Positions 39,175 through 47,413 of a stretch of 64,000 nucleotides of DNA are shown one piece after another (within the stretch, counting starts at the first letter, position 1; each line of letters begins with the position of its first letter). Position numbers and translations under genes: made by a program. The stretch is from Pseudomonas sp. Irchel s3h14. Lineage in GTDB: Bacteria > Pseudomonadota > Gammaproteobacteria > Pseudomonadales > Pseudomonadaceae. The stretch lies in contig NZ_FYDJ01000005.1 in NCBI RefSeq assembly GCF_900187425.1, forward strand, positions 186,001-250,000, given 5' to 3'. The notes beneath the pieces are model-generated. The model was not told the origin of the DNA, ran no database searches, and saw only the letters and a program-made list of their open reading frames with translations.

Positions 39175-41874
39175 TCATGCGGCAACCGCCTTGATGTGGT
39201 CCCAGCTGTCTACATGCCAGCCCGCCAACTTCGCCTTGGCCCGCCAGTGTTCCACCTGCTTGCCCAGCTCGGCCGCCTTCAGTGATGGGGGTGGGGAAGC
39301 ATCCGGATCAACAGGAAAGAAGAACGCGCCAAAGCGGCGGTTGTTGCCATCGGTCCAGGGAATGGCCCGGGTTTTATCCACCTCTGAGTTGATGAACAGC
39401 GAGAACTTCGTCTGACTCATCACGTGTTCTTTATTGCGCTGGCACCACTCAAGGAACAGCGAATAGAGATCGGTGGACAGACACGGCCCCCAGAGACCGT
39501 GGCCCAGCTCGCTGTATTTCCACAGGTGCAGGAATGTCTGCCAACCAGCCCGACTCAAGGCCACTAAGCGCTCACGAGCGTCCGTCGATGGCGGTCGCGT
39601 CCGTTGGTTGAAGTCGCCCAGATCGATCGACAACAACCAGCCGTACAGTGCAGCAACACCACCCTGCTCCAGCTCTCGTCCGATCGCCTTTTGCCGCTCG
39701 ACTGGCAAGGTTTCCATGGGCCACATCACCAGCATTCGCCGATCACTCTCGCTGATGGGCCACGGGAGAATCTCGTTGCTCAGAAACACCGCGTTCATGT
39801 GGTTGGCTTCTTCCCAGCCATTGATGAACTTCGATTCCATCCGGACCGTTTTGCCGGTGATCAAGTGCTTGATCTTGCCTACCTGGTTGTACCGCTGATC
39901 GCGGCTGACCACCTCTTCGAACACTGACCACAATTTACGGCTTTGCCAGGCATTGAAGTTGCTCTCCAGCTGGGTCTGACCGACCGTCGCGGCGTATTGG
40001 CCGTAAAGCATGCCGAGCGCATCAGCAAACAGAAGACTCTTACCCGAGCCCTCCATGATCGAGTGCATCAGTACGGCGGTGTCCATCTTGGCCCCCAAGT
40101 GCTGCAGCGGATATGCCAGCCAGCGAATGAGCCAACTGGCAGCCGCTTCGTCGTGGTTGCACAAGAACGAAATCAGCCAACGCAGGTTGGCGCAGGCTTC
40201 GTCATCCCGCACCGGTTCCAGTGGTAGGCCATCAAAGGTATTGATGTACACCGCCGGATCCTTGGTCATGGTCGGGTCAAACACAATATGTTCGACGTCC
40301 ACCGTGCGCCGCTCGCTGCTGTTCAACCACAGCGGATAGGTGTCACCCAACGCCATCTTCACTGCGCCTTCGGCAATGCGTCGTTTCTTCTCCCGGTCCC
40401 ACACGTCCTTGGTGCCATCGATGTACACATAGCGATCGGTCGGTGGCATGCCTAAGGCACCACCCTTTTTACCCGCCATACGCCGGGTCTGTTCGATGTC
40501 GCGGACGTGATCATCAGAGATCAACCGCTTGCCCATGTCATCCAGCCAGGCTTTGGCCAACGGCTTGCCAACCCGCGCTTCGAACGCGGACTTTTTCATC
40601 ACTCGCGACTGATCGCAGTCCCACACGTGTGTGGTGCCCTCGACCAACGCGAAACGACGAAGCAAATGGTCAAGCGTCAATGCCTCCCCCGCCCCCCCGT
40701 CAGATGCAGGAGCAGCCTCGCTAGGCACGTCGGCATCAATAGGGCTCGGCACGCTCGAGTCAGCGGATGGGGTCGGGGGAAGATCACTCGGATCAGGTCG
40801 CGAAGTACGCTGCATACCCAACATACGCGCAGCGTCCTTCACCGCCTTCGACTGGTCACCGCCGTGCTCGAGCAAACAGAAAACCTCGAAGGCATCATTC
40901 TGATGTCCGTTGGCGAGCGGATCTGCGCCGTGGTGCGAATAGACTTTGCCGTCACTGATTGTCACACCCGGCAGGCCGGTGCTGCTCTGAGGGTACAGCC
41001 ACTTACCGCCACGCTTGATGTAGCCGTGGGTCCGCAATAGCTCTTCAACGTCATGGCAGCGATTGAACTCATCGATCACCGATGGAGACTTACCAACCCC
41101 AGTCGCTGGACGCTTGACGACTTTTGCCGGCGCCGCTGTTGGTTTAATTGCCCACGGGCACGCCGCTTCAGCGTCGCGCTTGAAGATGTCCCAGTTTTGC
41201 CAGATGGCCAGCAGGTCGGTGGTCAGCGTCGGCAAACCGTCTGTCGCGTTAGGCGGGGTTTTCCAGGTGTAAGGCTTACCGGTACCCGGATGAATCGAAG
41301 GCGGGAATACGTCCTGCACCAGGCCGGCACGCAATTCAAACACCGTGAAGCGCTTGAATGGATCGGCCTCCGCGCGTGCTGCGGCTTCCCCAACAACATC
41401 GCCCTGCTCTTTCGCGGCCTTGGCTTTGTCCATCAGGCCTTTGAAAATCGAACCGTCAGGGTCATTTTCATTCGGCCAAGAAAGAGAGTGCCGGGTCAGC
41501 TCAACGCCGTCCGGCAACTTGAACAACACCCGAAAGCGCAGCGGGTTACCGACAATGGTCGGATAAACCACCGACATAGCATCCAGATCGACACCCAGCA
41601 GCTCATACAACACATGGCGCGTCCACTGAACATCGTCGACGTCCAACGAACAGACGCGACTCGGCCCAAGCACGACACCGAGGTTATGGTTGGGGTTTCG
41701 CTGCCAGAATGCTTCAGCCGTGGCGGCATCAGTGATGTAACCGCCGGGCTTGTTCCAACCCATGCCCTTTGGCGCCTTTTCACCTGGCTCGATGGATACC
41801 AAGGCAAGGTCGAAGGTATTGATGTAACGCTTTGCCCATGTGGCGATGGCTGTTCCCTTTGCCAGTTCACTCAT
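39175..41874 (-). CDS. Bifunctional DNA primase/polymerase-helicase
   Basis: An 899-residue replication protein from ATG 41874. The N-terminal prim-pol domain (KAPKGMGWNKPGGYITDAATAEAFWQRNPNHNLGVVLGPSRVCSLDVDDV) has the catalytic DVDD. A linker rich in Pro/Ser follows near residue 380. The C-terminal DUF5906-type SF3 helicase has Walker A MEGSGKSLLFADALG, then LWSVFEEVVSRDQRYNQVGKIKHLITG and MNAVFLSNEILPWPI. It would initiate phage replication at the adjacent iteron field. Confidence 0.92.
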   Translation of the reverse strand: MSELAKGTAIATWAKRYINTFDLALVSIEPGEKAPKGMGWNKPGGYITDAATAEAFWQRNPNHNLGVVLGPSRVCSLDVDDVQWTRHVLYELLGVDLDAMSVVYPTIVGNPLRFRVLFKLPDGVELTRHSLSWPNENDPDGSIFKGLMDKAKAAKEQGDVVGEAAARAEADPFKRFTVFELRAGLVQDVFPPSIHPGTGKPYTWKTPPNATDGLPTLTTDLLAIWQNWDIFKRDAEAACPWAIKPTAAPAKVVKRPATGVGKSPSVIDEFNRCHDVEELLRTHGYIKRGGKWLYPQSSTGLPGVTISDGKVYSHHGADPLANGHQNDAFEVFCLLEHGGDQSKAVKDAARMLGMQRTSRPDPSDLPPTPSADSSVPSPIDADVPSEAAPASDGGAGEALTLDHLLRRFALVEGTTHVWDCDQSRVMKKSAFEARVGKPLAKAWLDDMGKRLISDDHVRDIEQTRRMAGKKGGALGMPPTDRYVYIDGTKDVWDREKKRRIAEGAVKMALGDTYPLWLNSSERRTVDVEHIVFDPTMTKDPAVYINTFDGLPLEPVRDDEACANLRWLISFLCNHDEAAASWLIRWLAYPLQHLGAKMDTAVLMHSIMEGSGKSLLFADALGMLYGQYAATVGQTQLESNFNAWQSRKLWSVFEEVVSRDQRYNQVGKIKHLITGKTVRMESKFINGWEEANHMNAVFLSNEILPWPISESDRRMLVMWPMETLPVERQKAIGRELEQGGVAALYGWLLSIDLGDFNQRTRPPSTDARERLVALSRAGWQTFLHLWKYSELGHGLWGPCLSTDLYSLFLEWCQRNKEHVMSQTKFSLFINSEVDKTRAIPWTDGNNRRFGAFFFPVDPDASPPPSLKAAELGKQVEHWRAKAKLAGWHVDSWDHIKAVAA

Positions 41875-42077
41875 CGCCGAGCCTCCCGCAACTCCTGACA
41901 GGGGACGCAGGTTTCGCAACCTTCAATCTTCTGCTGTCGAAGCAACGGGATAGGATCGTCACAGTCCTCGCAAAATTGAGCGCTGACACGAGTCGAAGGC
42001 ACACGGCGACTGCGGTGAAGTGCTACATCAAGCAGGTATTGCGCCTGGTCGTTGGCGCGATCGATATCGTCAGCCAT
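41871..42077 (-). CDS. TraR/DksA-type zinc finger protein (PtrB-like)
   Basis: A 68-residue protein: DDIDRANDQAQYLLDVALHRSRRVPSTRVSAQFCEDCDDPIPLLRQQ, then CETCVPCQE. This is the four-cysteine TraR/DksA finger of phage and pyocin regulators such as PtrB. It overlaps the primase start (ATGA) and the CII gene end. It probably acts on host RNA polymerase during induction. Confidence 0.87.
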   Translation of the reverse strand: MADDIDRANDQAQYLLDVALHRSRRVPSTRVSAQFCEDCDDPIPLLRQQKIEGCETCVPCQELREARR

Positions 42078-42558
42078 TGTCCTGACCCTCCATCGCTTCC
42101 CGGGCACCAGCCATGATGCCTAGTACCGCACGGATCACATCAGCTCCGTGCTTCTCCAGCGCGAGGACCTCATGAAGCTCCCAGACGTTGTCCTTGGCAG
42201 CTTCATGCATGCTCGATACGAACTCTGCGGTCTCACCCAAAACATTACCAACCGCTTTGAGCGCTTCCGAGGTTGCGGGTACCGGCACTGGCTTGTACCA
42301 AACCACCCCGGCAGGACGCATCAGCGCATCCAACAGCAATGGATTGGCCGTCAGCCGGACAACTTCTTCCAGCTCGTCCGGCGTCAGCCAGCGGCGCTCT
42401 TCGTCGAGTTTCAGTTTCTTCTGAAGCGCGTCGTTATCCATGACCATGTCGAAAGCCAGGGCTGTGATGCCGCCCCGATAATCACGCCCGGCGCGGTAAA
42501 GCGCATGACGCAGAGATAGGACCGGACCAGCGTCCGGCAAAAGATCTGTGCGACTCAT
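42070..42558 (-). CDS. CII-family phage regulatory protein
   Basis: A 162-residue protein: VLSLRHALYRAGRDYRGGITALAFDMVMDNDALQKKLKLDEERRWLTPDELEEVVRLTANPLLLDALMRPAG. This matches the phage regulatory CII (CP76) family found in Pseudomonas prophages. It is preceded by a 322-base leader with hairpins. It may switch replication or lysogeny gene expression; the exact target is unknown. Confidence 0.85.
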   Translation of the reverse strand: MSRTDLLPDAGPVLSLRHALYRAGRDYRGGITALAFDMVMDNDALQKKLKLDEERRWLTPDELEEVVRLTANPLLLDALMRPAGVVWYKPVPVPATSEALKAVGNVLGETAEFVSSMHEAAKDNVWELHEVLALEKHGADVIRAVLGIMAGAREAMEGQDNG

Positions 42559-42670
42559 AACCGTAAATCCCCTGTTTACGGTGTGGCCGTAGAGTCAAAC
42601 ACGCTCTATTCTACGACCACGACCGATGTGCTGTGCGAATCGTGCTGTGCAGCACGGTTCATCGTTCCAG

Positions 42671-42710
42671 TCGGCCCAGGGGATTCTTATGGTGAGAGGT
42701 CCTGGGCCGA
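42671..42710 (-). ncRNA. Stem-loop SL1 with conserved CCTCTCACC loop
   Basis: TCGGCCCAGG (42671-42680) pairs perfectly with CCTGGGCCGA (42701-42710). The 20-base loop reads ACCTCTCACCATAAGAATCC on the minus strand, the sense of the CII gene. SL2 (42838-42870) has nearly the same loop on a different stem. The whole 42559-42880 gap holds no ORF I support, and a further hairpin, CGTGCT/AGCACG, lies at 42641-42656. Confidence 0.68.
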
Positions 42711-42837
42711 CGCGCTATGCAGCGACTTGCATGTACCTTGTGCAGCTCGTTGCTACCGGTCTGGAGTTCCTTGGCGGGAGATGCCAGGCCGGTGCTTCAT
42801 GTGGCGGAATGTTATGTGCTGCGTATCGCCACGCTGG

Positions 42838-42870
42838 GCTGGGGAGATTCTTATGGTGAGAGGCCCCAGC
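42838..42870 (-). ncRNA. Stem-loop SL2 with conserved CCTCTCACC loop
   Basis: GCTGGGG (42838-42844) pairs with CCCCAGC (42864-42870). The minus-strand loop CCTCTCACCATAAGAATCT repeats that of SL1. Conservation of the loop with a changed but still paired stem points to function at the RNA level. Confidence 0.68.
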
Positions 42871-42880
42871 ACAGCACTTC

Positions 42881-43078
42881 TCAAGCTTTAGGCACCCCGC
42901 TTCCAGCTTCTTTTACTTCATCGTATAAGCGCTCAATCGCCTTTCCAGTTACATATCGAACATCAGCACCTTTAGCAGCACGATTAATAGTCGGCTGCGT
43001 TGTTCCCACGCGCTCCGCAATCACCCGCTGGGATAAACCAGCCTCCAGTAACTCCGCGAGCATTTCTTGGATAGTCAT
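42881..43078 (-). CDS. Cro-like HTH regulator
   Basis: A 65-residue protein from ATG 43078 (GTG 43087 is an alternative): TIQEMLAELLEAGLSQRVIAERVGTTQPTINRAAKGADVRYVTGKAIERLYDEVKE. It is a single XRE/Cro HTH domain. It is divergent from CI (43179) and first in the leftward lytic operon, with an operator between them. This is the usual Cro position. Confidence 0.85.
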   Translation of the reverse strand: MTIQEMLAELLEAGLSQRVIAERVGTTQPTINRAAKGADVRYVTGKAIERLYDEVKEAGSGVPKA

Positions 43079-43112
43079 CTTGTTCACCGATGCGCCTTCG
43101 CATTGGCCGCAA

Positions 43113-43130
43113 CAATACACAAACGTATTG
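43113..43130. promoter_or_regulatory. CI/Cro operator, CAATAC-N6-GTATTG
   Basis: An 18-bp inverted repeat, CAATAC (43113-43118) and GTATTG (43125-43130), lies between the divergent cro and cI genes. A half-site, CAATAC, follows at 43138. The same arrangement recurs after cI at 43903-43920. Confidence 0.75.
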
Positions 43131-43178
43131 ATTCATTCAATACAATCGTCGATACGTTTATGAATCAAGGGCAAAAAA

Positions 43179-43841
43179 GTGATTGGTGACCGCATCACTC
43201 AACGCATGGCTGAACTGAACCTATCCGAGGGTGAACTCGGTCGACGCTCTGGCGTTCCCCAGCCCACAATTCATAGGATCGCTACAAACGCCGTAGCCAG
43301 CCCTCGCCAAGAGAATGTTGAAAAAATTGCTAAAGCTCTAAAAGTCAGCAGTACCTGGCTATGGAAGGGAGGCAGCCAAAAGGAACCAGATCCCACCCTT
43401 CCCGATACAAACATTGAGCCCGGCCCGGCCATCAAAGGACATGTACCACTGATTTCATGGGTGCAAGCTGGCGCTTGGTGCGAGATATCAGATGTCCGCA
43501 CCCTTGATGATGCGGAGATCTGGCTGCCATGTGCAGCCTCACACAGCTCCCAGAGCTACGCCCTTAGAGTTCGTGGCCTTTCCATGTTCAACCAACACGA
43601 ACGGCGCTCTTTTCGAGACGGCGATATCATCTTTGTTGACCCGGCCAAAGATGCCGAGAACGGTTCGCTTGTTATTGCCAAGCTGACGGATAGCCAAGAG
43701 GCAACATTCAAACAGTTGGTAATGGAAGGGAGTCGCCGATTCCTAAAACCTCTGAACCCAGCGTGGCCAGACCCGATAATTGAGCTTGATGACAATGCGA
43801 CGATCTGTGGCGTTGTCTTCTCGAAACTAGAAATTTTCTAA
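43179..43841 (+). CDS. CI-type repressor with S24 self-cleavage domain
   Basis: A 220-residue repressor from GTG 43179. HTH: ELGRRSGVPQPTIHRIATNAVASPRQENVEKIAKAL. The peptidase S24 part has the cleavage bond Ala97-Gly98 (WVQAGAW), Ser135 (RGLSMFN) and Lys168 (LVIAKLTD), so RecA-dependent induction is expected. It is flanked by the same operator type on both sides and ends at an intrinsic terminator. Confidence 0.94.
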   Translation: MIGDRITQRMAELNLSEGELGRRSGVPQPTIHRIATNAVASPRQENVEKIAKALKVSSTWLWKGGSQKEPDPTLPDTNIEPGPAIKGHVPLISWVQAGAWCEISDVRTLDDAEIWLPCAASHSSQSYALRVRGLSMFNQHERRSFRDGDIIFVDPAKDAENGSLVIAKLTDSQEATFKQLVMEGSRRFLKPLNPAWPDPIIELDDNATICGVVFSKLEIF

Positions 43842-43858
43842 TACATCTCTCAGCATCC

Positions 43859-43884
43859 AAGCCCGCATCTAAGCGGGCTTTTTT
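43859..43884 (+). terminator. Intrinsic terminator after cI
   Basis: AGCCCGC (43860-43866) pairs with GCGGGCT (43873-43879), followed by TTTTTT. It separates cI from the rightward accessory operon. Confidence 0.9.
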
Positions 43885-43902
43885 GTAATCAGACCAAAAA
43901 AT

Positions 43903-43946
43903 CAATACATATTAGTATTGACTGTATCGATACGAATTTGTATCGT
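43903..43946 (+). promoter_or_regulatory. Promoter with two CI-type operators for the rightward operon
   Basis: CAATAC-ATATTA-GTATTG (43903-43920) and CGATAC-GAATTT-GTATCG (43928-43945) have the same 6-base spacing as the cro/cI operator. TTGACT (43918-43923), a 17-base spacer and TATCGT (43941-43946) form a plausible promoter overlapped by both. The accessory operon is therefore probably under CI control. Confidence 0.75.
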
Positions 43947-43950
43947 TTGC

Positions 43951-43979
43951 CTCGTACACCTCTCACCAAAGAGTACGAG
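43951..43979 (+). ncRNA. Stem-loop SL3 with CCTCTCACC loop, at the RBS
   Basis: CTCGTAC (43951-43957) pairs with GTACGAG (43973-43979); the 15-base loop is ACCTCTCACCAAAGA. The 3' arm contains the only SD-like bases before ATG 43982, so folding could limit translation of the next gene. Confidence 0.68.
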
Positions 43980-43981
43980 CC

Positions 43982-44185
43982 ATGCAAACGACACAGCACA
44001 GCACCACCCGCTGCCCGGTGTATCTACACCCTGCAGCCTGCACCAGCCCAACAGCTGTTCAAGCTATCCAGCAGAACACTGGCCTATTGGTCATCACCAA
44101 TCTCAACAGCCGCCCTATGGTTGCCAGCCCTACTCGCCCCGTCCCCTCTGACGACTTCGGGCCTTGGGGAGGTGACGCCGCATGA
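43982..44185 (+). CDS. Short phage protein, first gene of the rightward operon
   Basis: A 67-residue protein, MQTTQHSTTRCPVYLHPAACTSPTAVQAIQQNTGLLVITNLNSRPMVAS and so on. A similar short protein often opens the corresponding operon in Pseudomonas prophages. It has two cysteines and no clear domain. It overlaps the kinase gene by 4 bases. Function unknown. Confidence 0.7.
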   Translation: MQTTQHSTTRCPVYLHPAACTSPTAVQAIQQNTGLLVITNLNSRPMVASPTRPVPSDDFGPWGGDAA

Positions 44186-44754
44186 GCCAACTTCTTATCG
44201 GTCTCGCTGGCCGCGCCAGAACAGGCAAGACCACCGCCGCCAATCACTTGGCTAATACCCATGGTCTCGTGGCTTACGCATTTGCTGACCCGCTTCGCGA
44301 TGGCCTGATGCACATCTTCAATCTGAGCCCGTGCGACTTCGACGACGAACGCAAAGAGCTGACGATCGACTGGCTTGGCCGCTCGCCTCGTGAGCTCATG
44401 CAAGCCCTGGGCACCGATTGGGGCCGCCACCAGGTGCACCCGGAACTCTGGCTGTTGTTGGCCGAACAAAACCTTGAGTTTCTGGGCCAGACCAACGACA
44501 ACGCCCGCGGATTCGTGATCAGCGACCTGCGTTTCGAGAATGAAGCTGACTTCGTGCGCAAGCGGGGCGGGATAGTGGTCCACCTGCTCCGAGCAGACGC
44601 CGTCGAGGTCAATCCGCATATCAGCGAAACCGGTATCGGCATTCAGGACAACGATCTGGTCCTGCACAACGACGGCGCTATAGAAGACTTTACCGGACAA
44701 CTGGACGAGATCTTCGGGGCGCTGTGCGCACGCGCAAACAGCGCCGCAGCCTGA
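44182..44754 (+). CDS. Deoxynucleoside monophosphate kinase
   Basis: A 190-residue P-loop kinase: GLAGRARTGKTTAANHLA is the Walker A; FADPLRDGLMHIF, GRSPRELMQALGTDWGR and VISDLRFENEADFVRKRGG are typical of the phage dNMP kinase family. It phosphorylates dNMPs to feed phage replication. Coupled to the preceding gene. Confidence 0.9.
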   Translation: MSQLLIGLAGRARTGKTTAANHLANTHGLVAYAFADPLRDGLMHIFNLSPCDFDDERKELTIDWLGRSPRELMQALGTDWGRHQVHPELWLLLAEQNLEFLGQTNDNARGFVISDLRFENEADFVRKRGGIVVHLLRADAVEVNPHISETGIGIQDNDLVLHNDGAIEDFTGQLDEIFGALCARANSAAA

Positions 44755-44765
44755 GGTCGGCCGTC

Positions 44766-45047
44766 ATGAATCGCACCCTGGACGCAACGGCAGCCTTGCT
44801 CGGCCTTAAACCTCGAACCTTCCGTAAGCAACTACGTGAACTCGGCATCTTGACCCAAGCCGGCGAACTGGCGAGCCAGCACCGCGACCAGGGTTATTTG
44901 TTTGTCGACTCCCGAAGCCGCTGGAATCCGAACATCAACACCTTCAGTCATTACGCTGTCGTGATGGTCAAGGAAGCGGGCATTGCCTGGCTGGCAAAGC
45001 AACTCGGCATTGAGATCACCACCAAGCACAAGGACGCCGTAGCATGA
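44766..45047 (+). CDS. KilA-C-like phage antirepressor domain protein
   Basis: A 93-residue protein: TLDATAALLGLKPRTFRKQLRELGILTQAGELASQHRDQGYLFVDSRSRWNPNI, ending KEAGIAWLAKQLG. This matches the C-terminal KilAC/antirepressor domain that binds DNA, here as a stand-alone protein. It overlaps the next gene (ATGA). Confidence 0.75.
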   Translation: MNRTLDATAALLGLKPRTFRKQLRELGILTQAGELASQHRDQGYLFVDSRSRWNPNINTFSHYAVVMVKEAGIAWLAKQLGIEITTKHKDAVA

Positions 45048-45418
45048 CTCAGAACGCTATTACATCAGCCATTGGCGCCTTGAAGCTGGTCCCAATGCAC
45101 CTCAATTACCCAACCGTCATCAGCCGCGCCACCTTGATTGGCGCGTCGACTGAGGCTGTCGCGTTACTGGAGGGACTCCCACCAGTGAGCGCGGAACTGG
45201 CAGAAGTCTTTCGCTGCGTGGATGCCGTGATCGGCGAAGGGCAGATTGCCTATGTCACCCCCACCAAATGTCCAGAATACCCATACGGCGCTGTTGTCGC
45301 GGACAAAGCGGGGAATGTCTGCGCCGCGGCAAAGGGCAAAAGCAAAGAAGGTCTCGCCGAACTGATCCGCCTCAAGTTGCTGCCCCCTACGGAGGGGTTC
45401 GGGGAGGAAATGGCGTGA
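45044..45418 (+). CDS. Conserved phage protein, unknown function
   Basis: A 124-residue protein: TSAIGALKLVPMHLNYPTVISRATLIGASTEAVALLEGLPPVSAELAEVFRCVDAVIG and so on. It looks soluble and alpha/beta with an N-terminal hydrophobic helix. It is coupled on both sides by 4-base overlaps. I recognise no domain. Confidence 0.68.
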   Translation: MTQNAITSAIGALKLVPMHLNYPTVISRATLIGASTEAVALLEGLPPVSAELAEVFRCVDAVIGEGQIAYVTPTKCPEYPYGAVVADKAGNVCAAAKGKSKEGLAELIRLKLLPPTEGFGEEMA

Positions 45419-45654
45419 GCGACACCCTTGACCATCTGCGCGAAGAGTTTGCAACACCGTGCCCCGCCTTGGCCGCAGTCCGAGAACGTTACTTCTCTCA
45501 CATCTCAAGTGACCGCTACCTACTACGGAAGATAAATGCAGGCCAGATTGCGCTAAAGGTTACTCGCTTGGGAGGTCGACAGGGCCGACCGGGAGTCTAC
45601 CTGCACGACCTAGCCGACTACCTTGACTCGCAAGCGAAGAGAGAGGCCGCCTGA
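45415..45654 (+). CDS. PrtN-family (pyocin activator) protein, copy 1
   Basis: A 79-residue protein from GTG 45415 (overlapping the previous stop): AVRERYFSHISSDRYLLRKINAGQIALKVTRLGGRQGRPGVYLHDLADYLDSQ. This is the PrtN core. PrtN activates R/F-pyocin genes from P-boxes in P. aeruginosa. A second member closes the same operon at 47410. Confidence 0.85.
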   Translation: MSDTLDHLREEFATPCPALAAVRERYFSHISSDRYLLRKINAGQIALKVTRLGGRQGRPGVYLHDLADYLDSQAKREAA

Positions 45655-45713
45655 TTCATCGGTGGCCCCTGCCGGCCAGGGGCAAACAACCAGCACTCAA
45701 TGAGGCACAGCAC

Positions 45714-46064
45714 ATGAAACCAACAGACACGGCCGAATTCATCGGCGAACTCAATGCAGGCGTCTTCGCCAACCAAATCGGTCACGCCCTTTCCGAAGTG
45801 GCGTCGGGCGTGGTGGATAACGGCAAGGTTGGCTCCGTCACGCTGACCTTCACCCTAAAGCAGATTGCCAACAGCCACCAGGTCACAGTCAACCACAAGC
45901 TCGCCTACAAGGTGCCGACCAAACGCGGCAGCCGAAGCGAAGACACCACTCTCGACACGCCGATGCACGTCAACGAGGGCGGGTGCCTGACCTTGTTCGC
46001 CGAAGCTCCCCGCGCTGGCCAGCTGTTCAACCGAGACGACGCGCCGATTCACGCGAAGTCCTAA
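45714..46064 (+). CDS. Conserved Pseudomonas phage protein
   Basis: A 116-residue protein: TAEFIGELNAGVFANQIGHALSEVASGVVDNGKVGSVTLTFTLKQIANSHQVTVNHKLAYKVPTKRG and so on. It is beta-rich and commonly precedes the DUF2303 gene in related prophages. The upstream hairpin GCCCCTG/CAGGGGC (45666-45685) and the leader GAGGCACAGCAC before its ATG resemble the leader at 46980-46993. Function unknown. Confidence 0.75.
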   Translation: MKPTDTAEFIGELNAGVFANQIGHALSEVASGVVDNGKVGSVTLTFTLKQIANSHQVTVNHKLAYKVPTKRGSRSEDTTLDTPMHVNEGGCLTLFAEAPRAGQLFNRDDAPIHAKS

Positions 46065-46106
46065 AGCGCTCTACTCCATACCTCTCACCAAAAGGAAATA
46101 AATCCA

Positions 46107-46919
46107 ATGGAAGCCAAAGCAATTCAGTTGATTCAGGACACCGCCGTTCTGGCCTATGCCAAGCCGCTGAGCACGTTCACCCCGGCGCTGGTGTTGCCGT
46201 CCGACCAGAAGATCCACAGCATCGAGAAATTCCAAGCCGCTCGCAGCCGTTTCCGCGGCGCGCTCACCACTCACTCGTTGCTGGACTTCGGCAATTACGT
46301 GATGACGCAAAGCGTCGAGATCGTTGCGTCTGGTTTTGTCGACGCCGAAGCAATGGCGTGCACCGTGATTTTCAACCTGGGCGACACCAAGGTACCGGGG
46401 CACGGCGACTTCACCGCTACCCTCAACTTGAGAAAAACTGCTGCCTTTCGGGCGCTGGAGCGGGCAGCCTCCATTCAGTTCGCGCAGAAAGACCTGAGCG
46501 ACTGGATCGAAGATTGGGCATCGAATCTCCAAGCCCTCGCAGCCGATGACAGTCACATCGATTTGCGCAAAGCCGCGAGCGCTATCCGCTCCATCAGCAT
46601 CGAGCAAGCACGCAAGAGCGAACACATCGTCGGCGACCTGAGCGCATCTCGTTCAGCGATGGACCAGATTGAGGCCAAGTCCTCGGAAGGGTTGCCTGCT
46701 GAATTCCTGTTCACCGTCGAGCCATATGAAGGGCTGAAGGTCCAGATCATCCGCCTGCGTGTAGCCGTTCTCACCGGCGGTGACAAGCCCCTGCTACGCC
46801 TGCGCTGGATTGGCGAGGAACAATTGCGCGAAGACTTGGCGCAAGAGTTTAAGGACGTCGTGCAAAAGGAAGTCGGGGGCGGCGCTAACTTGACCATCGG
46901 CAGTTTCAACCTGGGTTAA
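46107..46919 (+). CDS. DUF2303 (YfdQ-like) protein
   Basis: A 270-residue protein: LPSDQKIHSIEKFQAARSRFRGALTTHSLLDFGNYV, then CTVIFNLGDTKVPGHGDFTATLNLRKTAAFRALER. These are DUF2303 landmarks known from E. coli YfdQ and many prophages; the function is unknown. The CCTCTCACC motif occurs just before its RBS (46081-46089). TCCAT (46075-46079) could pair with ATGGA of the start region. Confidence 0.9.
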   Translation: MEAKAIQLIQDTAVLAYAKPLSTFTPALVLPSDQKIHSIEKFQAARSRFRGALTTHSLLDFGNYVMTQSVEIVASGFVDAEAMACTVIFNLGDTKVPGHGDFTATLNLRKTAAFRALERAASIQFAQKDLSDWIEDWASNLQALAADDSHIDLRKAASAIRSISIEQARKSEHIVGDLSASRSAMDQIEAKSSEGLPAEFLFTVEPYEGLKVQIIRLRVAVLTGGDKPLLRLRWIGEEQLREDLAQEFKDVVQKEVGGGANLTIGSFNLG

Positions 46920-46934
46920 CCACCACTGCAACAC

Positions 46935-46972
46935 CCCGCCGCCGGCCTCTCACCAAGCATCCCGGCGGCGGG
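46935..46972 (+). ncRNA. Stem-loop SL4 with CCTCTCACC loop
   Basis: CCCGCCGCCGG (46935-46945) pairs perfectly with CCGGCGGCGGG (46962-46972). The 16-base loop is CCTCTCACCAAGCATC. It lies between the DUF2303 stop and the next gene at 46994. No T-run follows, so a simple terminator is unlikely. Confidence 0.72.
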
Positions 46973-46993
46973 CTCTACTGAGGTACACAGCAC

Positions 46994-47413
46994 ATGACAG
47001 CAATTCAAATCTGCGCATTGATCACCATCATCATCGCGGCCGCCCTTCTCTACTGGACAGGCTATCGAGGTGGTCTGGCTGATGGTCGCATCCAAGGAAA
47101 CGACGAAGGCACCAACAGCCAGCGCGCCGACAGTGCCAAAACCATCCGCGAACTAGAAGCATCCCTTCAATTCATTCGAGCCGATCACCAGCACCTTGCC
47201 CAACATTGCAAAAAGCTCAAGGACAGCAAAGCACTCGGCGAAGAACACCATCAGATCCTGCTGGACATCGCCGAACAGCTCCGGATCGCCGCCGAGACCT
47301 TCAGCGCCTTCCGCACCGGAAAAAAACTCGAACGCGACGCACGTACCCTGCGCGGTGAAGCATTGACCATGGCCGCACTTCTGGAGCCCGCAGCGCAAGA
47401 GGTCGCAGCATGA
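46994..47413 (+). CDS. Membrane-anchored coiled-coil phage protein
   Basis: A 139-residue protein with one N-terminal membrane helix (IQICALITIIIAAALLYWTGY) and a long coiled coil (SAKTIRELEASLQFIRADHQHLAQHCKKLKD, then EQLRIAAETFSAFR). It overlaps the second prtN-like gene by 4 bases. Function unknown. Confidence 0.72.
   Translation: MTAIQICALITIIIAAALLYWTGYRGGLADGRIQGNDEGTNSQRADSAKTIRELEASLQFIRADHQHLAQHCKKLKDSKALGEEHHQILLDIAEQLRIAAETFSAFRTGKKLERDARTLRGEALTMAALLEPAAQEVAA

Noticed and set aside
46935..46972. Simple intrinsic terminator after the DUF2303 gene
   Set aside because: The stem is strong, but no T-run follows and the loop matches the CCTCTCACC family, so a different role is more likely.
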